Made by a program: the position numbers and the translations under genes. From Microbacterium sp. ACRRU (GTDB taxonomy: Bacteria; Actinomycetota; Actinomycetes; Actinomycetales; Microbacteriaceae), in contig NZ_JAKRNI010000026.1 in NCBI RefSeq assembly GCF_022346945.1, positions 1-40,486 of the forward strand: DNA of 40,486 nt. Direction: 5' to 3'. The stretch's first letter is position 1; every line of letters starts with the position of its first letter. The notes under the pieces were generated by a model. The model was not told the DNA's origin. It ran no database searches and saw only the letters and a list, made by a program, of their open reading frames with translations. Positions 18,124 to 27,322 of this stretch are shown one piece after another.

Positions 18124-18129
18124 TAGGCT
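18124..18129 (+). promoter_or_regulatory. -10 element of the FUSC-family gene
   Basis: TAGGCT lies 6 bases before the GTG at 18136. Confidence 0.55.
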
Positions 18130-18135
18130 GGACCG

Positions 18136-19158
18136 GTGGCGGATTCCCGGGGGCGCGTGTGGACCGGGATCATCCGCATCGGCCCCCATCGCGGAGACCA
18201 CCGCGTCGCGGCTCGAGCCGCCCTCAGCGTGGGTGTGCCCCTCCTCGTGCTGCTGCTCATCGACCGGTTGGACCTCAGCGTCTACGCGTCGTTCGGCGCG
18301 TTCGCCGCGCTCTACGGACGCCTCGACCCGCCGCGCACGCGTGTACGGATGCAGGCCACGGCGGGTGGGATCCTGGTGCTGTCGATGCTTCTGGGCACCG
18401 CGCTCTCCGCGGCGGCGACCCCTCCCGTCGTCACCGTCGTCGTCGTGGCGGCCCTCGCCGCGGCGGTGACGCTGTTCGCTTACCGGACGCAGTGGCATCC
18501 GCCCGGCGCGCTGTTCACGGTGTTCGCCGCGGGGGCCTGCGCGAGCTTCCCCGCGACCCCCGCGACCTTCGGTCTGGTGCTGTTCGTCGGTGTCAGCAGC
18601 GTGCTGTGGAGCCTCACCGTCACGACGCTGTTCGCGCTGGCCCGCCGCGGTTCATGGCACCTGCCCCCGCGGAATCGACCGCAGATCGGAACGGTCGCGT
18701 GGGAGATGACCGCGACGGTCGGGGTCGCCGCGCTCCTCGCCGGAGTCGCCGGCGTCCTCCTCGTCGGCACCCACTGGTACTGGGCCATGGTGGGAGCGGT
18801 CGCGGCCGTCGGCGGGGCGCACGTCACGGCGCGTCTCGTCCGCGGCGTGCAGCGCCTGGTCGGAACGCTCGTCGGGGTGCTGATCGCCGCGGGACTGCTG
18901 GCGCTCGCGCTGCCGCCGTGGGCGGTGCTTGTCATCGCGGTGGCACTGCAGGCCGGAGCGGAGCTGTTCGTCGGCCGGAACTACGGCATCGCGATGGTGT
19001 TCATCACCCCGCTCGCGCTGCTCATGGTCTCCCTCGCCTCCCCCGCGACCCCGGAGCTGCTGCTGCGCGACCGCGTGCTCGAGACCGTGATCGGTGTGGC
19101 CGTGGGAACCGCCGTGGCGATCGTGTCCGCGACGTTGCGGCGTCGTCCCACCGCCTGA
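18136..19158 (+). CDS. FUSC family membrane protein
   Basis: A 340-residue inner-membrane protein with two repeated hydrophobic blocks (about 20-150 and 190-335), each with four or five helices, as in the FUSC/aromatic-acid-exporter-like family. A motif near the start of each block (SVYASFGAFAALYG; YWAMVGAVAAVGG) fits the duplicated architecture. The first half has a YGRLDPPRTR segment after the helix pair. Relatives are proposed to export aromatic or lipophilic compounds; the substrate here is unknown. The GTG start has no ribosome site but does have a leaderless promoter. Ribokinase follows 16 bases after the stop and may be co-transcribed. Confidence 0.85.
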   Translation: MADSRGRVWTGIIRIGPHRGDHRVAARAALSVGVPLLVLLLIDRLDLSVYASFGAFAALYGRLDPPRTRVRMQATAGGILVLSMLLGTALSAAATPPVVTVVVVAALAAAVTLFAYRTQWHPPGALFTVFAAGACASFPATPATFGLVLFVGVSSVLWSLTVTTLFALARRGSWHLPPRNRPQIGTVAWEMTATVGVAALLAGVAGVLLVGTHWYWAMVGAVAAVGGAHVTARLVRGVQRLVGTLVGVLIAAGLLALALPPWAVLVIAVALQAGAELFVGRNYGIAMVFITPLALLMVSLASPATPELLLRDRVLETVIGVAVGTAVAIVSATLRRRPTA

Positions 19159-19174
19159 ATCGAGGGAGACCCGG

Positions 19175-20014
19175 ATGCCGAACCCGACCCCCGTCGCCCT
19201 GACCGTCGTCGGCGCGATCAACGTCGACCTCACGGCGCGCGTCGAGCGCGCGCCCGGCCCCGGCGAGACCGTCGCCGACGGTGTCCTGCAGCGCGGTCCC
19301 GGCGGCAAGGGCGCGAACCAGGCCGTCGCCGCCGCCCGCCTGGGGGGCCGGGTGCGCCTGGTCGGCGCCGTGGGCGACGACCTCGACGGAAGAGGCATGC
19401 GCGAGCAGCTGGCATCCGTCGGTGTCGACGCGTCGGGCGTCCAAACCGCCGATGCGGCTACCGGCACCGCCCTCATCGTGGTCGACGCGACCGGAGAGAA
19501 CTCCATCGTCGTGTGTGCGGGCGCGAACGCCGCGATCGACGCCGACGCGCTCGGAATCGCGCCCCGGTCGGCCGTGCTCGCGCAGCTGGAGGTGTCGGAT
19601 GCCGTGATCTCAGCCGCCGCGGAAGCCGCGGGGTTCTTCGCCCTCAACGCCGCGCCCGCGCGTCCGCTCCCCGCGGGGGTGCTCGAGCGCGCCGACCTCG
19701 TCATCGTGAACGAGACCGAGTACGCGCAGCTCCCCGAGGTTCATGACGCGCCCCTGCTGTGCGTGACGCTCGGCGGGGAGGGCGCACGGTTGTATCGGCA
19801 CGGCGAGCTCGTCGCCTCCGCCCCCGGCGTGCCCACGACGGTCCGCAACACCGTGGGCGCGGGCGACGCGTTCTGCGCGGCGCTGGTCGTCGGTCTGCTG
19901 CGCGGCGACGCCGAGACCGACGCGCTCGCGCGCGCGTGCGCCGTGGGGGCCGCGGCCGTCGCGGACGACGCGTCTCAACCCGCGCTCGGGCCGCTCGACA
20001 CGTACGGGGTGTGA
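19175..20014 (+). CDS. rbsK: Ribokinase (PfkB family)
   Basis: A cytoplasmic sugar kinase of 279 residues that should phosphorylate D-ribose at the 5 position with ATP. Ribokinase landmarks are the N-terminal GAINVDLTARVERAPGPGET, the substrate-site GGKGANQAVAAARLGG (about residues 43-58), and the C-terminal TVGAGDAF anion hole with its catalytic Asp (about residue 232). The Asp-Thr that usually begins the last motif is Asn-Thr here. The protein is slightly shorter than E. coli RbsK (309). The ATG at 19175 follows GAGGGAGA. No ribose transporter lies beside it. Another PfkB sugar as substrate is possible. Confidence 0.88.
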   Translation: MPNPTPVALTVVGAINVDLTARVERAPGPGETVADGVLQRGPGGKGANQAVAAARLGGRVRLVGAVGDDLDGRGMREQLASVGVDASGVQTADAATGTALIVVDATGENSIVVCAGANAAIDADALGIAPRSAVLAQLEVSDAVISAAAEAAGFFALNAAPARPLPAGVLERADLVIVNETEYAQLPEVHDAPLLCVTLGGEGARLYRHGELVASAPGVPTTVRNTVGAGDAFCAALVVGLLRGDAETDALARACAVGAAAVADDASQPALGPLDTYGV

Positions 20015-20118
20015 TCCGGCGATCGCTCGGGCCCAAACTCACGATGTCCGAGAGGCTTCGCACGCAGCGCTTTCCGCCGTAGAACCTCCGCCCCGCCGAA
20101 AACGGACCTCGCATATCG

Positions 20119-20133
20119 TTTAGCGGCTAAAGT
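20119..20133. promoter_or_regulatory. Candidate MarR operator overlapping a -10 element
   Basis: TTTAGC-G-GCTAAA (20119-20131) is a perfect inverted repeat around one base. It overlaps a TAAAGT hexamer (20128-20133) that lies 7 bases before the ATG at 20141. The next gene but one encodes a MarR regulator, the probable ligand of this site. Confidence 0.6.
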
Positions 20134-20140
20134 AAACGGC

Positions 20141-20773
20141 ATGGTGACGATTGCTCTTTTCGGTGCGACGGGCAAGACCGGGCGACGCGTGCTCCGGCGC
20201 GCGATCGATCGCGGAGACGATGTACGCGTGCTCGTCCGGGATCGCGAAAAACTCACGATGTCCTCCCCTCGGCTCACGGTGATCGAGGGCGACGTCCTCG
20301 ACGCGGCGAAGGTGTCCGAGACAGTGGCGGCGGCGGATGTCGTGCTGAGCGTGTTCGGCCAGGTGAAGGGCTCACCGGCGAGCCTGCAGACCGACGGGAC
20401 CGCGTTGATCGTCCAGGCCATGAAGAAGCACGGTGTTCGGCGGATCGTGACGCTGTCCGGAGGGGGCCTTCCCGCAGAGCCGGACCGCCCCAAGGTCGCC
20501 GACAAGATCATCCGCTTTCTCCTGAAGACGCTGTCGGGGCACGTCCTGGCCGACGCGCGAGGCCACCTGACCGTGTTGCAGGGCTCGGGGCTCGACTGGA
20601 CGGTCGTACGGGGACCGCGGCTGACCGAGAAGCCGGGAACCGGCACGTACCGGGTCGGCTGGGTCGGGGTGAACGCCAGCACGCAGATCAGCAGGGATGA
20701 TCTGAGCGACTTCCTCCTGACCCAGGTGGACGACCGCACCTTCGTCGGCCAGTTGCCGTTCGTGAGTGCGTGA
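20141..20773 (+). CDS. NmrA-like NAD(P)-binding protein
   Basis: A 210-residue atypical short-chain dehydrogenase/NmrA-like protein. The Rossmann entry is ALFGATGKTGRRVL (residues 5-18), followed by the basic RDREKL loop that suggests NADP(H). TLSGGG (about 108-113) and WTVVRGPRLT (about 153-162) match the core of this family. The catalytic Tyr-X3-Lys of classical SDRs is absent, as is common in this group, so it may be a sensor or a quinone/flavin reductase. The promoter carries a palindrome and the MarR gene follows after 9 bases. The pair therefore looks like a self-regulated redox or stress operon. Confidence 0.88.
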   Translation: MVTIALFGATGKTGRRVLRRAIDRGDDVRVLVRDREKLTMSSPRLTVIEGDVLDAAKVSETVAAADVVLSVFGQVKGSPASLQTDGTALIVQAMKKHGVRRIVTLSGGGLPAEPDRPKVADKIIRFLLKTLSGHVLADARGHLTVLQGSGLDWTVVRGPRLTEKPGTGTYRVGWVGVNASTQISRDDLSDFLLTQVDDRTFVGQLPFVSA

Positions 20774-20782
20774 CCCCGGGCG

Positions 20783-21220
20783 ATGACACAGCGCGTGGAG
20801 CGGACGACCGCGATCGGTGATGTGCTCGAAGCGGTCGTGACCCTGTCGCGGGGGCTCGCCGGCCCCCGATCCACCCCGTTCGGGGATCTCGTGCTCACGC
20901 GCACACAGTGGGACATCCTCTTTCTTCTCGCTCACGACGCGGAGCCGATGACTCCTGGTCGTCTCGCGCGGACGCTGAAGGTCACCCCGGGCGCGATCAC
21001 CCAGGCGATGGATCAGCTCCGCACGCACGCACTGGTGGAGCAGTTCTCCTCAGACAGCGACGGACGGGCCCGCGTGTGGCGGCTGACCGCCTCCGCGTCC
21101 GCGCAGGTCGCCGCGTTCGAGGCCGCGACGATCGACCGCACCGCACCGTGGTTCGACGCGCTCTCCGACGGAGAGCTCACCCAGCTAGCCGCACTGCTGA
21201 AGCGGGTGGACGCGGCCTGA
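20783..21220 (+). CDS. MarR family transcriptional regulator
   Basis: A 145-residue winged-helix regulator. The DNA-binding part spans about residues 35-100: LTRTQWDILFLLAHDAEPMTPGRLARTL, then recognition helix VTPGAITQAMDQLRTHALV, then a wing with the Asp-Gly-Arg-Ala motif (SDGRARVWRLT). Dimerisation helices lie at both ends. It lies 9 bases after the NmrA-like gene and is probably co-transcribed with it. The palindrome at 20119-20131 is its likely autoregulatory operator. The ligand is unknown; many MarR proteins with redox partners sense phenolics or oxidants. Confidence 0.92.
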   Translation: MTQRVERTTAIGDVLEAVVTLSRGLAGPRSTPFGDLVLTRTQWDILFLLAHDAEPMTPGRLARTLKVTPGAITQAMDQLRTHALVEQFSSDSDGRARVWRLTASASAQVAAFEAATIDRTAPWFDALSDGELTQLAALLKRVDAA

Positions 21221-21335
21221 CGTCGCACCCGTCGGGACTCTCGCAGGACGGCTTCCGGCTTAGCGGTGGCTGACGACCGCCTACGAGGTGGAGATATCCG
21301 GGTTGTGTCGACCCACCGGTGCAGTCGCCGCATCG

Positions 21336-21380
21336 CAAAAGAACGAGGGCCCCGTGCGATCACTCGCGCGGGGCCCTCGT
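21336..21380 (-). terminator. Rho-independent terminator of nrdHIEF
   Basis: Arms at 21343-21354 and 21369-21380 form a perfect 12-bp G/C-rich stem with a 14-base loop. Read on the minus strand, the stem is followed by TCTTTTG. It sits 10 bases after the nrdF stop. Confidence 0.85.
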
Positions 21381-21390
21381 CGTTACCGGA

Positions 21391-22389
<999 letters not shown>

Positions 22390-22397
22390 TCAGCGGA

Positions 22398-24530
22398 TCA
22401 GAGCATGCACGAGACGCACTCGGTCATGTCGGTACCCTCGAGTGCCAGCTGACGCAGGCGGATGTAGTAGATCGTCTTGATGCCCTTCTTCCACGCGTAG
22501 ATCTGGGCCTTGTTGATGTCGCGGGTGGTGACGGTGTCCTTGAAGAACAGCGTGAGCGACAGACCCTGGTCCACGTGCTGCGTGGCGGCGGCGTACGTGT
22601 CGATGACCTTCTCGTAGCCGATCTCGTACGCGTCCTGGTAGTACTCCAGGTTGTCGTTCGTCATGAACGGCGCCGGGTAGTAGACGCGACCGAGCTTGCC
22701 TTCCTTGCGGATCTCGATCTTCGACGCGATCGGGTGGATCGAGCTCGTCGAGTTGTTGATGTACGAGATCGACCCGGTCGGCGGGACGGCCTGCAGGTTC
22801 TGGTTGTAGATGCCGTACTGCTGGACGGATGCCTTCAGCTCGCGCCAGTCGTCCTGCGTGGGGATCGGGATGCCGGCGAACAGCTCCTTCACCTTGGCGG
22901 TCTGCGGCTCCCACACCTGGTCGGTGTACTTGTCGAAGAACTCCCCCGACGCGTAGGTCGAGTCAGCGAAGCCGTCGAAGGACGTGCCGCGCTCGATCGA
23001 GAGACGGTTCGACGCGCGAAGCGCGTGGAACAGCACCGTGTAGAAGTAGATGTTCGTGAAGTCGATGCCCTCTTCGGAGCCGTAGTGCACGTGCTCGCGA
23101 GCGAGGTAGCCGTGCAGGTTCATCTGGCCGAGGCCGATCGCGTGCGAGCGGTCGTTGCCGTCCTCGATCGAGCGGACCGAAGCGATGTGGCTCTGGTCGC
23201 TCACGGCGGTGAGGGCGCGGATCGCGGTCTCGACCGTGAGGCCCAGGTCGCGGCCGTCCATCGCCAGCGCGATGTTCATCGACCCGAGGTTGCAGGAGAT
23301 GTCCTTGCCGATCTCGGCGTACGAGAGGTCTTCGTTGTACGTCGTCGGGGTGTTGACCTGCAGGATCTCCGAGCACAGGTTGGACATGTTGATCCGACCC
23401 TTGATCGGGTTGGCCTTGTTCACCGTGTCCTCGAACATGATGTACGGGTAGCCCGACTCGAACTGGATCTCGGCGAGGGTCTGGAAGAATTCGCGCGCAT
23501 TGATCTTCGTCTTCTTGATGCGCGGGTCGTCCACCATCTCGCGGTACTTCTCGGTGACCGAGATGTCGCCGAACGGCTTGCCGTAGACGCGCTCGACGTC
23601 GTACGGCGAGAAGAGGTACATGTCTTCGCCGTTCTTGGCCAGCTCGAACGTGACGTCGGGGATGACGACACCGAGCGACAGCGTCTTGATGCGGATCTTC
23701 TCGTCGGCGTTCTCGCGCTTGGTGTCGAGGAAGCGCAGGATGTCGGGGTGGTGCGCGTTGAGGTACACGGCACCCGCGCCCTGACGGGCTCCGAGCTGGT
23801 TGGCGTAGCTGAAGCTGTCTTCGAGGAGCTTCATCACGGGGATGATGCCCGAAGACTGGTTCTCGATCTGCTTGATCGGAGCACCCGACTCGCGGATGTT
23901 CGACAGCAGGAGGGCCACGCCACCGCCGCGCTTGGACAGCTGGAGGGCCGAGTTGATGCCGCGGGCGATCGACTCCATGTTGTCTTCGATGCGGAGGAGG
24001 AAGCACGAGACGAGCTCGCCGCGCTGCGCCTTGCCGGCGTTGAGGAACGTCGGGGTCGCGGGCTGGAAGCGGCCCGAGATGATCTCGTCGACCAGCTGGA
24101 CGGCCAGGCGCTGGTCGCCGTCGGCGAGGGCGAGGGCGGTCATGACCACGCGGTCTTCGAAGCGCTCGAGATAGCGCTTGCCGTCGAACGTCTTCAGCGT
24201 GTAGCTCGTGTAGTACTTGAAGGCGCCGAGGAAGGTCTCGAAGCGGAACTTCTTGCCGTAGGCCCGATCGTTGAGCTCCTGGATGAACTCCAGCGAGTAC
24301 TTCTCGAGCACCTTGGGCTCGTAGTACTCCTTCTCGACGAGGTAGTCGAGACGCTCCTTGAGGGAGTGGAAGAACACGGTGTTCTGGTTGACGTGCTGCA
24401 GGAAGTACTCCCGCGCGGCCCGCTTGTCGGCGTCGAACTGGATCTTGCCGTCGGCGTCGTACAGGTTCAGCATCGCGTTCAGGGCGTGATAATCCAGCCC
24501 CTCGAAACGCGCCTCGGTCTTGAAGTCCAC
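22398..24530 (-). CDS. nrdE: Class Ib ribonucleotide reductase alpha subunit
   Basis: The catalytic subunit that reduces ribonucleoside diphosphates to deoxy forms, about 710 residues. It is closely similar to actinobacterial NrdE through [45 protein letters not shown] (active-site Cys), NLGSMNIA and [18 protein letters not shown], to the C-terminal CVSCML redox pair recharged by NrdH. It lacks the N-terminal ATP-cone of class Ia, as expected. Start uncertain: GTG at 24530 fits homologues, but in-frame GTGs at 24551 and 24554 overlap the end of nrdI and have AAGGA upstream. The sense strand is less GC-extreme than its neighbours, typical of highly expressed genes. Confidence 0.97.
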   Translation of the reverse strand: MDFKTEARFEGLDYHALNAMLNLYDADGKIQFDADKRAAREYFLQHVNQNTVFFHSLKERLDYLVEKEYYEPKVLEKYSLEFIQELNDRAYGKKFRFETFLGAFKYYTSYTLKTFDGKRYLERFEDRVVMTALALADGDQRLAVQLVDEIISGRFQPATPTFLNAGKAQRGELVSCFLLRIEDNMESIARGINSALQLSKRGGGVALLLSNIRESGAPIKQIENQSSGIIPVMKLLEDSFSYANQLGARQGAGAVYLNAHHPDILRFLDTKRENADEKIRIKTLSLGVVIPDVTFELAKNGEDMYLFSPYDVERVYGKPFGDISVTEKYREMVDDPRIKKTKINAREFFQTLAEIQFESGYPYIMFEDTVNKANPIKGRINMSNLCSEILQVNTPTTYNEDLSYAEIGKDISCNLGSMNIALAMDGRDLGLTVETAIRALTAVSDQSHIASVRSIEDGNDRSHAIGLGQMNLHGYLAREHVHYGSEEGIDFTNIYFYTVLFHALRASNRLSIERGTSFDGFADSTYASGEFFDKYTDQVWEPQTAKVKELFAGIPIPTQDDWRELKASVQQYGIYNQNLQAVPPTGSISYINNSTSSIHPIASKIEIRKEGKLGRVYYPAPFMTNDNLEYYQDAYEIGYEKVIDTYAAATQHVDQGLSLTLFFKDTVTTRDINKAQIYAWKKGIKTIYYIRLRQLALEGTDMTECVSCML

Positions 24531-24541
24531 GTCACTCAGCC

Positions 24542-24976
24542 CTACTTCCACCACTGTTCCAATCCTTCGGTGACGTGCTCGACGTCTTCTGGTGTGCCGA
24601 ATACTTCGATGCGATACAAGTGCGGCACGGAGCACTTGCGGCTGATGATGTCTCCGGCGAGGCAGAAAGCGTCGCCGAAGTTGGTGTTTCCCGCGGAGAT
24701 GACCCCACGGATGTGGCGTCGGTTGCGCTCCTCGTTGAGGAAGCGGATGACTTGCTTGGGGACGGCGCCCTTCTCGACGCCTCGGCCGACACCTCCGCCG
24801 TATGTGGGGGTGACCAGCACGAAGGGTTCGTCGACGTGGAGCGGCGGATCGGTCGGTCGCAGGGGGATGCGCACAGCCCGCTTGCCGAGCTTCTCGATGA
24901 AACGTGCGGTGTTTCCGGACACGCTCGAGAAGTAGACCAGCAGCGGAGCTTCCGTCTCCGACATGACAGCGCTCAC
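24542..24976 (-). CDS. nrdI: NrdI flavodoxin-like activator
   Basis: A flavodoxin-like FMN protein that supplies oxidant to assemble the manganese-tyrosyl radical in NrdF. The FMN phosphate loop is [10 protein letters not shown], the second loop is TPTYGGG, and [10 protein letters not shown] is the third flavin-binding segment. The GTG at 24976 is preferred because AGAGGG lies 5-6 bases upstream, giving 144 residues. An ATG at 24964 (140 residues) is possible but has no ribosome site. The long open frame upstream of this is an artefact through nrdH in another frame. It is the second gene of the operon, 25 bases after nrdH and 11 before the chosen nrdE start. Confidence 0.95.
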   Translation of the reverse strand: MSAVMSETEAPLLVYFSSVSGNTARFIEKLGKRAVRIPLRPTDPPLHVDEPFVLVTPTYGGGVGRGVEKGAVPKQVIRFLNEERNRRHIRGVISAGNTNFGDAFCLAGDIISRKCSVPHLYRIEVFGTPEDVEHVTEGLEQWWK

Positions 24977-25001
24977 GAGAACCCTCTGAGCCCGCCGGGG
25001 A

Positions 25002-25235
25002 TCACGCCAGGCGCGAGGCCAGCTCGTCGATCTTGTCGGGACGGAAACCCGACCAGTGGTCCTCGTCGGTGATGACGACGGGGGCCTGGAGATAACCGAG
25101 CGACTTGACCTGCTCGAGAGCCGACGGGTCCTCCGTGAGGTCGAGCACCTGGTACTCGATGCCCTTCGAGTCGAGTGCGCGGTACGTCGCGGTGCACTGG
25201 ACGCAGGACGGCTTGGTGTAGACCGTGATCGCCAT
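25002..25235 (-). CDS. nrdH: NrdH glutaredoxin-like electron donor
   Basis: A 77-residue thioredoxin-fold redoxin that passes electrons to the C-terminal cysteine pair of NrdE. It has the CVQC active site (residues 11-14), the cis-proline QAPVV and the [12 protein letters not shown]-terminal motif that separates NrdH from ordinary glutaredoxins. Its reductant is usually thioredoxin reductase rather than glutathione. The ATG at 25235 follows a GGGGAGAGAGAG purine run. It is the first gene of nrdHIEF. NrdR and DnaA-box-like sites lie upstream. Confidence 0.97.
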   Translation of the reverse strand: MAITVYTKPSCVQCTATYRALDSKGIEYQVLDLTEDPSALEQVKSLGYLQAPVVITDEDHWSGFRPDKIDELASRLA

Positions 25236-25296
25236 TTCGTTCTCTCTCTCCCCTGGAAGATCGTCATCCGGTCGCTCGGGGCGGGCCGGGAGCTCA

Positions 25297-25344
25297 ATAC
25301 TACATATGGGGACGGACATCGGGGGGAACCACAAGGGGTAGTAG
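25297..25344. promoter_or_regulatory. Pair of NrdR boxes
   Basis: Two 16-bp elements (25297-25312 and 25329-25344) each match about 10 of 16 positions of the NrdR consensus ACACTATATCTTGTGT, sharing the ACTA core. They are in opposite orientation. The gap is 16 bp and the centres are 32 bp apart, three helical turns, the known NrdR arrangement. A minus-strand TAGTAT (25297-25302), a likely nrdH -10, lies inside the first box, fitting repression by NrdR-ATP/dATP. Confidence 0.65.
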
Positions 25345-25390
25345 TTACATGAGTGTGATTTTCCACCACTCTCCCCATGTACAACACAGG

Positions 25391-25534
25391 TTGTCCACGA
25401 TTTCATCCACAGGCGGCAGACCTTTTCCGACCTCGTCGAGGCCCGCCGTTCCGCGGATCTTGCGCCTCCTCCCGGCATCCGTCCACAGCTCGGACGCTAG
25501 ACGGGGGTTCCGACATCGCACAGGGGGTGGATAA
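25391..25534. promoter_or_regulatory. Cluster of DnaA-box-like sequences
   Basis: This gap (25236-25620, no gene) holds four near-matches to TTGTCCACA/TTATCCACA: 25391-25399 TTGTCCACG, 25403-25411 TCATCCACA, 25479-25487 CCGTCCACA, and 25526-25534 TTATCCACC on the minus strand. The first two are in direct repeat 12 bp apart. Weaker TTTTCCACC is at 25359-25367. Position upstream of nrdHIEF suggests DnaA-linked transcription or DnaA titration. No AT-rich unwinding element or dnaA gene is present, so this is not an obvious oriC. Confidence 0.55.
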
Positions 25535-25608
25535 CGCCCTCCGGCGTGTCGCGGCGTGTCGCTCGCTGGTGGACGGCGGAGGGGCAGCCGAGCGCCCAGG
25601 GCACCGGG

Positions 25609-25614
25609 TAGCGT
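25609..25614 (+). promoter_or_regulatory. -10 element of the MFS transporter gene
   Basis: TAGCGT lies 6 bases before the GTG at 25621. Confidence 0.55.
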
Positions 25615-25620
25615 GGTGCG

Positions 25621-26826
25621 GTGGCCGGCTACCGCGTACTCCTCAGAACCCCGGGCGTAGGGCGCATCATCGCCGCTCAGCTGACGGCACGCTTCCCCAA
25701 CGGCATGATCAGCCTCGCCGTGCTGCTGCACATCGAGCACGTCACCGGGTCGTATGGCGCGGCCGGTCTGGTGCTGGCGGCCACGAGCGTGGGGCAGGCC
25801 GTCGCGGGCCCCGTGACCAGCCGGTGGATGGGCCGATGGGGCATGCGGCGCGTCCTCACGACCACGCTCCTCATCTGTGCCGCCGCGATTACCGCGATCG
25901 CCCTGCTCGAGGTGCCGCTCCCGGTCTACATGGCGCTGGGACTCATCGGCGGCCTCTCGACTCCCCCGGTGCAGTCGGCCGTCCGCACCATCTACCCCAA
26001 GATGGTCAACTCGTCGCAGCTGACGCCGCTGTACTCTCTGGACGCCTCACTGCAGGAGATTATCTGGGTGCTCGCGCCGGTGATCATCACCCTGGTCGGC
26101 ACCCAAGCGGGCACGGTCCCGGCGCTCCTCCTGATCGTGGTCATCCTTCTCGGCGGGGGCGCGTGGTTCATCCTCAGCCCCGAGGTGGGTCGGGTCCGCA
26201 TCCCCCGGAGTCGACGGGCCCTGGGCACCGTGCTGCGCAAGCCGCCGGTGATCCTGGCCACCGCCACGGGCTTCCTCCTGATCGGCGCGTGCGCGGCCGT
26301 CGAGGCCGGTGTCGTGGCGACCTTCGACCACGGCGGCCTCGAGGCGGGCCTGGTCCTGGCGGTGTTCGCCGTCGGCAGCCTCGCAGGAGGCCTGGCCTTC
26401 GGTCACATCCCGATCGGCCCGTGGGCCATGGCGCGCCGCTTCGCGATCGTCACGGTCGGCCTCAGCCTCACGATCGTCTCGCTCAACGCGTGGTGGCTCG
26501 GGGCGACGCTGCTGGTGGCCGGCGCCGGTATTGCGCCTGCGCTCGCCGTCATGTTCGCCATGACCTCCGCGAGCGTGCGCTTCAGCGAGACCGCCGAGGC
26601 GTACGGCTGGATCGGCACGGGTCAGCTCATCGGCGCCGCCGCGGGTTCCGCTGTCGCCGGCTTCCTCGTCGACGGCGTGGGCCCGCAGGGCGCCTACATC
26701 GCCGCCGCCGCGTTCGCCGCCGCGGGCCTGGTCGTCTCGGTGCTGTTCGTGCGCGGGTTCCCCGACCTGCGTCACCGCGACGCGAGCCCGATCCCCGACA
26801 CCGAACCGGTGCACACCATCACCTGA
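25621..26826 (+). CDS. MFS transporter
   Basis: A major facilitator superfamily membrane protein of 401 residues with 12 predicted helices in two six-helix halves. The loop after helix 2 (SRWMGRWGMRRVL, about residues 60-73) is the family's G-X3-D/R-R motif A region, in a diverged form. Helices are unusually rich in Ala, Val and Gly. The C-terminal tail is short and acidic. The GTG start with leaderless promoter gives a proper N-terminus (VAGYRVLLRTPGVGRII). The long alternative frame starting at 25377 is a shadow. The substrate is unknown; relatives without a conserved partner are usually called sugar or drug efflux transporters, which I do not claim here. Confidence 0.88.
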   Translation: MAGYRVLLRTPGVGRIIAAQLTARFPNGMISLAVLLHIEHVTGSYGAAGLVLAATSVGQAVAGPVTSRWMGRWGMRRVLTTTLLICAAAITAIALLEVPLPVYMALGLIGGLSTPPVQSAVRTIYPKMVNSSQLTPLYSLDASLQEIIWVLAPVIITLVGTQAGTVPALLLIVVILLGGGAWFILSPEVGRVRIPRSRRALGTVLRKPPVILATATGFLLIGACAAVEAGVVATFDHGGLEAGLVLAVFAVGSLAGGLAFGHIPIGPWAMARRFAIVTVGLSLTIVSLNAWWLGATLLVAGAGIAPALAVMFAMTSASVRFSETAEAYGWIGTGQLIGAAAGSAVAGFLVDGVGPQGAYIAAAAFAAAGLVVSVLFVRGFPDLRHRDASPIPDTEPVHTIT

Positions 26827-26852
26827 TTCGCCGAGCAGGTCGGAGCCGAGTC

Positions 26853-27257
26853 TCAGCGCAGGCGACGCAGCAGCTCCAGCACGGCGAGCGCGTACGCGTC
26901 GGCGGGCTCGGGGTGATCGAAGACGAGCGTCGTGCCGCCGACCGAGATCTCGACCTCGTGCGTGTCGGAGAGTCGGCGCAGCGACCGGAACGCGGACCGC
27001 AGCATCTCGCGCAACTGCGCCTCGGACGGCAGCCACAGCGCGTCCTCGGTGGCGACGGAATCCAGCGCCCACTCGGTCGTTCCGTTGAAGGCGAGGATCC
27101 GTCCGGTCGGGTACTCGCGCGGCTCGACGGTCATTTCGCTGACGGTGAAGACGTCGGCTTCGAACTCCGGTTCGTTCAACTGGAACCGGTCGCCCGAGCG
27201 CGGATGCCACACCAGCCCCGCCTCACGAAGGGCGAGAGCCATCTCGGTCGAGATCAT
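26853..27257 (-). CDS. Conserved-looking hypothetical protein
   Basis: A 134-residue soluble protein I do not recognise. It starts MISTEMALALREAGLVWHP and contains GDRFQLNE, FTVSEMTVE and ILAFNGTTEWALDS, then a helix-rich C-terminus ending LELLRRLR. It has no signal peptide, membrane helix or clear metal motif. The ATG at 27257 has CAGAAT 7 bases upstream; an ATG at 27266 would add three residues. It is divergent from the alpha/beta hydrolase at 27323, with a 65-base shared promoter region. Similar short proteins are frequent in this family of bacteria, but I assign no function. Confidence 0.75.
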   Translation of the reverse strand: MISTEMALALREAGLVWHPRSGDRFQLNEPEFEADVFTVSEMTVEPREYPTGRILAFNGTTEWALDSVATEDALWLPSEAQLREMLRSAFRSLRRLSDTHEVEISVGGTTLVFDHPEPADAYALAVLELLRRLR

Positions 27258-27264
27258 GGCATCC

Positions 27265-27270
27265 ATTCTG
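27265..27270 (-). promoter_or_regulatory. -10-like element of the hypothetical gene
   Basis: CAGAAT on the minus strand, 7 bases before the ATG at 27257. The same 16 bases, from CAGAAT through the ATG, recur at 28117-28132. Confidence 0.45.
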
Positions 27271-27310
27271 GGGGCGAGCGAACGACGCGGGGCCGCCCGC
27301 GTGCACCCGA

Positions 27311-27316
27311 CAGAAT
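27311..27316 (+). promoter_or_regulatory. -10-like element of the alpha/beta hydrolase gene
   Basis: CAGAAT lies 6 bases before the ATG at 27323. Confidence 0.5.
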
Positions 27317-27322
27317 GGGGGC

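Noticed and set aside
20035..20263. 15-base direct repeat (20035-20049 and 20249-20263)
   Set aside because: Two copies only. One is inside the NmrA-like coding sequence, and there is no wider similarity or symmetry. Probably chance.
25391..25534. A chromosomal origin (oriC)
   Set aside because: DnaA-box-like sequences are present but few. There is no AT-rich unwinding region and no dnaA, dnaN, gyrB or rpmH nearby.
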